A stretch of 64,000 nt of DNA, taken from NCBI GenBank assembly GCA_030549175.1, contig JAUKUA010000006.1:1798001-1862000 (forward strand), read 5' to 3'. Each line of letters starts with the position of its first letter. The first letter of the stretch is position 1. The notes under the pieces are model-generated. The model had not been told where the DNA came from and ran no database searches. It saw only the letters and a program-made list of their open reading frames with translations. The translations under genes and the position numbers were made by a program. Positions 57,452 through 64,000 of the stretch are shown here, piece by piece. Source of the stretch: Lasiosphaeris hirsuta. Its lineage: Eukaryota > Ascomycota > Sordariomycetes > Sordariales > Lasiosphaeriaceae.

Positions 57452-58560
57452 ATGAAGGCCAGTCTTATGATGCTGCTGGCACCGCTGGCTGCCCTTGCGG
57501 CGCCAGCGAACGAGCCGCGCCAGGCCACACAGAGCATCGACAAGCTCATCAAGGCCAAGGGCAAGCTTTACTTTGGTACCTGTACCGACCAGAACCGGCT
57601 GACGGCGGGCAAGAACGCGGCTATTATTGAGGCCAACTTCGGCCAGGTCACGCCTGAGAACAGCATGAAGTGGGAGAGCATCAACAACAAGAAGGGAACG
57701 TACTCCTGGGGCACAGCCGACTACCTGGTCAACTGGGCCACCGAGCGCAACAAGACCATCCGTGGACATACCTTTGTGTGGCACTCGCAGCTCGCTGGAT
57801 GGGTCAGCCAGATCCGTGACAAGGCAACCCTGACGTCGACCATCCAGGAGCACATCACGACCGTCATGACACGGTACAAGGGCAAGATTTATGGCTGGGT
57901 ATGTGAAGCCCCAGTGGAAAGGAAGTGCTGTCCAGGTAGTAGCTGACTGGCTAACCGGCTGCAGGACGTCATCAACGAGATGTTCAACGAGGACGGGTCT
58001 CTGCGCAGCAGCGTCTTCTCCAACGTGCTCGGCGAGGACTTCGTTGGGATTGCCTTCAAGGCTGCCCGCGCGGCTGACCCGGGTGCCAAGTTGTACATCA
58101 ATGACTACAACCTGGACAGTCCGTCGGCGGCCAAGCTGACGAAGGGCATGGTCGACCACGTCAAGAAGTGGCTTGCCGCCGGCATCCCCATTGATGGTAT
58201 TGGCACGCAGGGTCACATCTCGGCCGGTGGAGGCAACAACCTCGCGGCGGCGATCAAGGCGCTGGCTGTTGCTGGTGTGGCAGAGGTGGCTGTGACCGAG
58301 CTCGATATCCAGGGCAACGGCTCGAACGACTATGTCACCATCACCAAGGGCTGCCTGGCCGAGCCCAAGTGCGTTGGCATCACCGTCTGGGGCGTCCGTG
58401 ACAACGTAAGTCCAAATCCCGAACGCTGTTCAAGAAATGGCACGTCAGTACTAAACGCTTCGCACAGGATTCATGGAGACCCTCTGGCAACCCACTCCTC
58501 TTCGACAGCAGCTACGCGCCCAAGGCTGCTTACAACGCCATTGTCGCGGCGCTGCAGTAG
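57452..58560 (+). CDS. GH10 endo-1,4-beta-xylanase
   Basis: Three exons: 57452-57898, 57965-58405, 58468-58560, giving 326 aa. A signal peptide ([16 protein letters not shown]) and a short propeptide precede a single GH10 barrel; no carbohydrate-binding module is present. Signature blocks: [23 protein letters not shown], the acid/base region [14 protein letters not shown] with E154, LYINDYNLD, and the nucleophile in VTELDIQG at E261. The C-terminus has the expected SWRPSG(N)PLLFD block. It would be secreted and hydrolyse xylan. The length is normal for a catalytic-domain-only enzyme. It is an ordinary plant-cell-wall gene next to the cluster and is probably not part of it. Confidence 0.95.
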
Positions 58561-59394
58561 TGGGGGCAAGGGAGGCGGGGTTGTGATGGAATCGAGGAGC
58601 AGGGGCAGCGGTGAGAAAAATAAAACCGTCCAATCCACAACACTGTATATAATTGCCATGTCGAATGCCCGCAACATGGAGCCGATGCGGCGCCATGGCC
58701 GGATTGCAAAGGACCCCCTGTACATAGCACCACACCATGAACCATTTACGGTGAAGCGCAAGGCCCAGATGTGTGTTTGATGTGCTACTCATCACGCGTG
58801 CTGACCAAGAGTGTTAGGTTCAGCTTTGCGGGGCTGGAGCGTGGACTGGATTGGATGGTAGATGCAACGATGGCACCCAAAGCTGAGTAAGCCGGGCGAG
58901 ACGCGGTGTGTCTGCTTGTGTTCTGCTGCAGACTGCAGTTTCGGGTATGAGCTTTGACTTTGATGCATGCTAGGTCATTGCGAATATATTAAAACTAGCT
59001 GAGAAATATGGCTCGGTGAGGACAAGCGAGCTGCGAGATTGGGTGCTGTTGCGTGCGCTGGCACCGGGGCGGAAAGGGTGGTGGCAACCTAGGCAGCGAC
59101 ATTGCGTCCCTGCCGGCATTTCGTAGGGCTGCGGATACCTCCTGTTGCGCTAACTCACTAGGGCAACTAACTGAATCACGCCACAGCGTTGCGACCCTTC
59201 CAGTGCACCCACATCGCGTCAGCAGCCATCTTCGAAATGTCTGCTTTGGGGCTGACCCCGGCATTAAGCTTACGCTTGGCACAGCGAGCTGAGGCGACCG
59301 GAGCTGCATAAGAAGACGGAGCCGCAATGCCGCCTCGGCCGGCCGATGGATGTGCTTTTGGCATACAATTCTGCTCGAGATTGACGGCGACGCA
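58561..59394. other. Intergenic DNA between xylanase and NLR-like gene
   Basis: No gene supported. It holds the xylanase 3' region and the promoter of the next gene. An in-frame Met at 59350 is an alternative start for that gene. Confidence 0.5.
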
Positions 59395-62300
59395 ATGGCG
59401 CCCACCCCCACCGAGAGCCTGTACAAGGTTGCCCTCACGCGCTTCAAGCAGTATGGCGAGGACCGCTATCGCGACGACAAGGAAAGGGAGTTGCTGGACG
59501 ACTTCCTGCGCCAACGGGCCACCCCTGAGGACACCAAGCTGGCCGCCGAGAGCCTCAAGCACGACGCCGGCAAGAAGTGGAGCAACAAGAAGGTTGGCGA
59601 TGTCGAGATCCCCGATACCTGGATCGCCAACATCCTCGGCAACATAGGCACCTTCGTCGCCGCTGGAAATTCCGTCATGGAGGGCGCCCCCGAGAGCGTC
59701 GGGCTCGCCTGGTTTGCCGTCAAGCTCACCCTGACAGCCATCCAGAACAACTACGAGCTCTACACCTTCTTCGGCTCGGGCCTGACCGACATCAGCGAGA
59801 TCATGATCATAGTCCGTCACTACGATCGCCTGTACGACGAAAGGCACAAGCCCCACTGGAAGGCGAGTGCCCTTGTCGAGAAGCTCTTCCAAGATGTCAT
59901 CACCGCCTATTCTGCCGTCCTCGACTTTTCCTTCGCCATCAAGAGACACCTCACTGCCGGAACCCTGACCCGCATCAAGCACGGCTTCAAGGACTTCTTT
60001 GGAGGCTCCAAGGCCAAGTTTGAAGGCAAGCTCAGTACCATCGCGACGCTCAAGAAGAAGATTCTCGAGGAGAGCCAAGGTGCATTCCAGGACAAGACCC
60101 TGTCCAAGCTGGAGGGGGTGTCCAATGTCCTGGGAGACATTTCCAGTACGATCCAGGGCATCCAGAAGGCCCAAGAGAGGCAGGAGGAGTGGCATAATGA
60201 GTCCATGGTTCGGCTCGACACGATCCTCAACGGCCTGGAGGAAATACGGGCTTCCACCAAGAGGAAAACACCCTGGGACTTTGCCTTGCAAGACTTCCAA
60301 AAGCACCAAGCCGCCCTCAAACCACTCCCGCCGACCGAGGTAGCCCTGGGACTTGCGATTGATGCAAGGCACCCTGGTACCTGCGAGTGGGTTTTCGACG
60401 AGTATAGCTATACTACTTGGGAATCATCCGAAAACCATAGCATGCTCTCCATAACTGGACAGGGGGGTGAGTAGCATGCCATGCAACTCATCGTCTAGCT
60501 GTGCTGTATTGCTAATCCTACGCATTCAGGAACCGGCAAATCCACAGTGATAGCTTCCATTGTCGAGCGTCTTCTGAGCGTTCAAGATTCTAACAAATCA
60601 CTCTTTTACCTGTCTTGCGGTGCAGCAGGGAACGGCAACACCGGCGCCAAGACACAGTCACTCACTGCGGACAGGATATGTCACACCTTCTTGTCCAGAA
60701 TCTACGGTCTAGCGGCCGAAGATCAGCAGAACCTGCCGTTGCTTGAGTCTTGTAACGACGTTTTCGCTAACCCAAAAGCACACAGTCCAAGGGGGACCAA
60801 CCTTGTGGGAAATCTTAAAACCAATAAAGACGAGGATCTCCCGGATTTTGCCGATGCCTTTGCTCGAATTGTCGCCCTCCTCAAGAAGAACGTTGTTATC
60901 GTATTGGACGGAGTAGACAGTATAAACATCTCCGACAAAGACCAGGAGGATCTTTTCGCAAAGTTCAAGGACCTCCTGGACACCGGCGATGTGACAGCGA
61001 GCTCAGGCATCAGGATCCAGGTGCTGGTGGGCTGTCGCTCCTCGACCAGGTTCTCCGCTGAGCTGCCTTATGGCTCATTTATCGACGTAACGTCTTTCAG
61101 TGATCAAGATATCAACATCACCCTCACCGCAGCACTGGAAGGCGTGCGTGGTCTGAGCACGGCCGAACGAGAGGAAGCAAAGAAATTCATCCTCGCCAGG
61201 ACTGGCTTTCGCTTCGATTATCTCTGCGCCGTCGCAATGCCATTCATCCGCGAGCCATTCCAACGCCCACTGTCTCGACGTCTCGAAGCCCTCCCAGAAG
61301 GTATAAATGATACCTATACAACGGAGCTGCGAAAGATGAACCCCAACTACGTGGATCTCCTCCGAACCACCCTTACGTGGGTGCTCCTGGGCCAGCGAGA
61401 CTGCTTGGCAAGCGAGGTTATAGACGCATTCAACGGTGTTTACTCAGTACTCCCTGCAACCGACATCGACGCTGATGCGGAGCAAGGCTCCGGCTTCCCT
61501 GTGCCATCTCGACTTGAAATCGACCAGCTCCGCAGGGCAAGCGGCCCCTTCTTCGAGGTACAGCAGGATTCAATTTCTGGCCAGGACTACTGGGTTTTCG
61601 TCAAAGATGCTCATGTCTCTGCATTCTGTTTGGACTCGGCGAGAGAGAGTCATGAGGAGCAACACGCCAGTGATTCTGTTTGCGCACGCTGTAAGGAGTC
61701 CATTGCTGAGCCACAGACGTTATCGATCAGTCGAAAGGAAGGACACTTGAACCTAGCTTTGGAATGCCTTCGCCATCTCAACCATCCTCTTTTTCAGAAA
61801 AGAGCAGGTCTGCTGGCCGAGATCAGACTCCTGGAGGAGCCCGATAATGTGACGGCTCAGACCATCGAGGAAAGCACTGTGCCTGTCGAGGAGATAACCC
61901 AAACCGCCCAGAAAGGGGTTTCCATCGCCGATGAAGTTGGCGTCATTAGCCCACAGTCTTCCGAAGAAAGTGTTGAAACCAAGACGGGACGTGTGGAGGC
62001 AGCCAACAACATCGACCAAGCTAGCACTGAAAAAGACAACGAGAAAGAGCAGGCCGAAGACCTTGGCTACATTTCTGATAGTTCAATTGACGACGAGGAC
62101 CGAGAAGGGGGGACCGGTGAAACAGCAGCTATAGCAGACGGTGACACGGGCGTTGATGATACACTAGCCTTCCTCGCCACGCGACTCGAGATTCAATCTT
62201 GGCCGTTCCACATCAAGCGGGCCGAAGAGCTCTGGACGGTGGACGAGAGGGCAGAAAATGAAACGTGGGCTGCCCTGATGGAGGAACTCGACAAGCTTGC

Positions 62301-64000
62301 GTTCGAGAAGCCGCTGGTTTTCTGGAATTGGCAAAAGAAATACCACGATCCGCCATATGATACCTTCAATCTCTCAGGCAACCCACACAAGCCGCTTCAC
62401 GTCGCTGCCTACCTCGGTATCTCAAGCTGGGCCAAGCACCTGATTGAGCGCGGCGAAGATCCCAACGAGCTTTCGGGCCGGTGCAACGCACTACAGGCGG
62501 CGGCTACCCGAGCAGAGAAGCTAGACGTGTTGAAGGTCCTACTGGAGAACGGCGGGGACCTCAACGCAGAAAACGAGGTGGCGCGCCCTGCCTTCCACTC
62601 GTGGCTTTACGAAGACTGCACCCTTGAATCGGCACAGCTCATGATCAAGCACGGGGCCGATCCTAAAATCATGAATAAGCTGAGCAACTGGACAGCTCTT
62701 CACCACTTCGCCTGGAAAGGAGATGATCCAACGGTTCTCGAGCTCCTCCTCGAGCACGGCGCCGACATCAATGCCAAGGACGACTTTGACACATCGCCAC
62801 TTCACACCCTGCTCAGGCGGCGCGAGGTCCCGCTTGCTTTGCTCAAGGCTTTCGTAGAGCGTGGTGCGGACATAAATGCCGAAGACAAGCATTCTGTGCG
62901 GCCGTTGCAGTCAGCTAGTCTCTTTGGCGAACTGGAAGCACTCAAAATAATCGCTGCTGCTGGCCTGAGCGAGATTGACGATCTTGACAATGATGGCGAT
63001 ACCGCCCTCCATCAAGCTGCAATAGGGGGACACGCCGAGTGCGTGCGCTTCCTATGGGGTGCTGGCGCCAGCCCCAATATTCCCAACAAGAGAGGCCAAA
63101 CAGCCCTGCACGATGCGGCGTTACGGGGCTCCGAAGACTGTGTCGGGGCCATCCTAGATTTCGAGAAGGAGACCGGCCATAGTCTGGATATCAACGCGTT
63201 CGACAAGCGCAACAAGACTCCCTTGTTCTGCGCCTGTTTGAGCCACGAACAAGGCACCGCCAACCTTATCCTCGACGCCTTGCTTAAACGCAAGGAACCG
63301 CTGGCAGAAATTAACAAGCCATCCCTCGGCGGACGGACGCCCCTGCGGCAGGCCGCATCGCACGGCTTCGATGGCATCGTGTCGAAGCTCATCCGCACAT
63401 CGGTAGACCAAAACGACGCTGCCAGCCTCGCCGTCAACGCCCAAGACAGAAAGAGCGGCATGACAGCCCTCCACCGGGCCGCTTGGCGCGGCCACACCAA
63501 GTGCGTCCGGCTCCTGCTCAGCTCCGATGCCAAAGCCGACCCAAGCGTACGCGATACCAAGTCTCGCACCGCCCTGGTGCTTGCCTACGAGCAATGGGCG
63601 CTCTCTTCTGACCAAGCCTCGTTCGAAGACATCATTTCGCTCCTCATCGCCGCTTCCCCCTCGGCGGCCGCACAGGACCCCGAACTCGCGGCCATCTGTG
63701 CTGTCAATGGCTCCACCAAGCTCCTCCGCCAGCTCTGGCGCCTCAACGCCGATCTCAACCGCCGCGACCGCTACGGCTGGACGCCCCTCGAGCTCGCGCG
63801 CAAGTTCTCGCAGACTAAGGCTGCCGAGTTTCTCAAGCGTCAGGTCGCCTGGGTCGGTATGCTCCCGTCGCGCTGGGCGACCGACTTTCCCGCGACGATG
63901 ACCGTTGGGGCGCGGAGCGTTGCTGCTGATGGCACGACGGTTACGCACCTCTCTGAGGAGAGGGTGTGTATCTCGACGGACAGGCCGCTACCGGCGGGGC
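59395..64000 (+). CDS. NACHT-ankyrin (fungal NLR-like STAND) protein, 3' end outside window
   Basis: Exon 1 is 59395-60466 and exon 2 runs from 60530 past the right edge. The 63-nt intron (GTGAGT, CTAAT, CATTCAG) splits the Walker A codon, and splicing gives GQGGTGKST with K361. The N-terminal 350 aa are helical, with a PESVGLAWFAVKLTL then NNYELYTFFG pattern found before fungal NACHT domains (NACHT_N, Goodbye or DUF7708 types, which I cannot separate). Walker B is VVIVLDGVDS near residues 478-488. An acidic low-complexity linker follows (about 61800-62160). About ten ankyrin repeats lie at 62370-63850, with clear GADINAKD, TALHxAAxxGH and LLLEHGADIN units. The last visible residues may start another domain. 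Such proteins act in non-self recognition and cell death. Start could also be 59350. Confidence 0.9.

Noticed and set aside
57149..58216. A 355-aa minus-strand open frame across the xylanase
   Set aside because: Shadow of the GC-rich GH10 coding sequence. It lacks any domain, and the plus strand has catalytic residues and introns.
59176..60372. A 398-aa minus-strand open frame over the NACHT gene
   Set aside because: Shadow frame. The sense strand carries the STAND architecture and splice sites.

Overview
The window looks like chromosomal DNA of a filamentous ascomycete (Pezizomycotina, probably a Sordariomycete). The evidence is short introns of 46-94 nt with CTRAY-type branch points, a HET-domain gene, a NACHT-ankyrin (NLR-like) gene, a Zn2Cys6 regulator, a GH10 xylanase, and retrotransposons carrying C-to-T/G-to-A damage typical of RIP (repeat-induced point mutation). 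No bacterial, phage, CRISPR or rRNA/tRNA feature was seen.

Left part (1-12.9 kb): a mostly broken accessory region. It holds a LINE insertion with 15-bp target duplications (727-4841) whose 5' third does not match LINE sequence, an intact HET gene (5809-7834, minus), a probable solo LTR (9160-9493), and two pseudogenes (10041-10525 and a kinase-like one at 10949-11957).

Centre (12.9-36.0 kb): a three-level nest. A Tad1-like LINE (12909-36028, 15-bp target duplication) is interrupted by a chromovirus-type Gypsy element in minus orientation (16809-34264, 5-bp duplication CTTGT, 1315-bp LTRs). That element is interrupted by a second copy in plus orientation (23166-31905, 5-bp duplication CGTGT, 1329-bp LTRs). 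RIP-type damage is heavy inside each element but spares the outer ends, so the layers can be read as successive insertion and mutation events.

36.0-41.8 kb: a degenerate chromodomain fragment, then a seven-exon gene (38087-41793, minus). The spliced product is a DUF3435-type tyrosine recombinase, the family that includes Starship captains. The R, HxxR, H and Y residues are all visible, and it is followed by zinc fingers and two C-terminal chromodomains.

42.5-56.2 kb: the most interesting region, a candidate fungal RiPP (dikaritin-type) gene cluster. It contains a secreted precursor with seven 27-residue repeats, each carrying VTFLP(K/E)DY before a Kex2 KR site; a divergently transcribed four-exon UstYa/DUF3328 protein with both HxxHC motifs; an ABCC-type exporter; a DOMON-cytochrome b561 membrane protein; a second double-HxxHC membrane protein; and a Zn2Cys6 regulator with a GC-AG intron. 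The likely scheme is that the precursor enters the secretory pathway and is cut at KR, its aromatic residues are oxidatively crosslinked by the UstY-type proteins, and the product is exported by the ABC protein under control of the regulator. The role of the DOMON-b561 protein is open.

57.4-64.0 kb: a GH10 xylanase and a NACHT-ankyrin gene that runs off the right edge.
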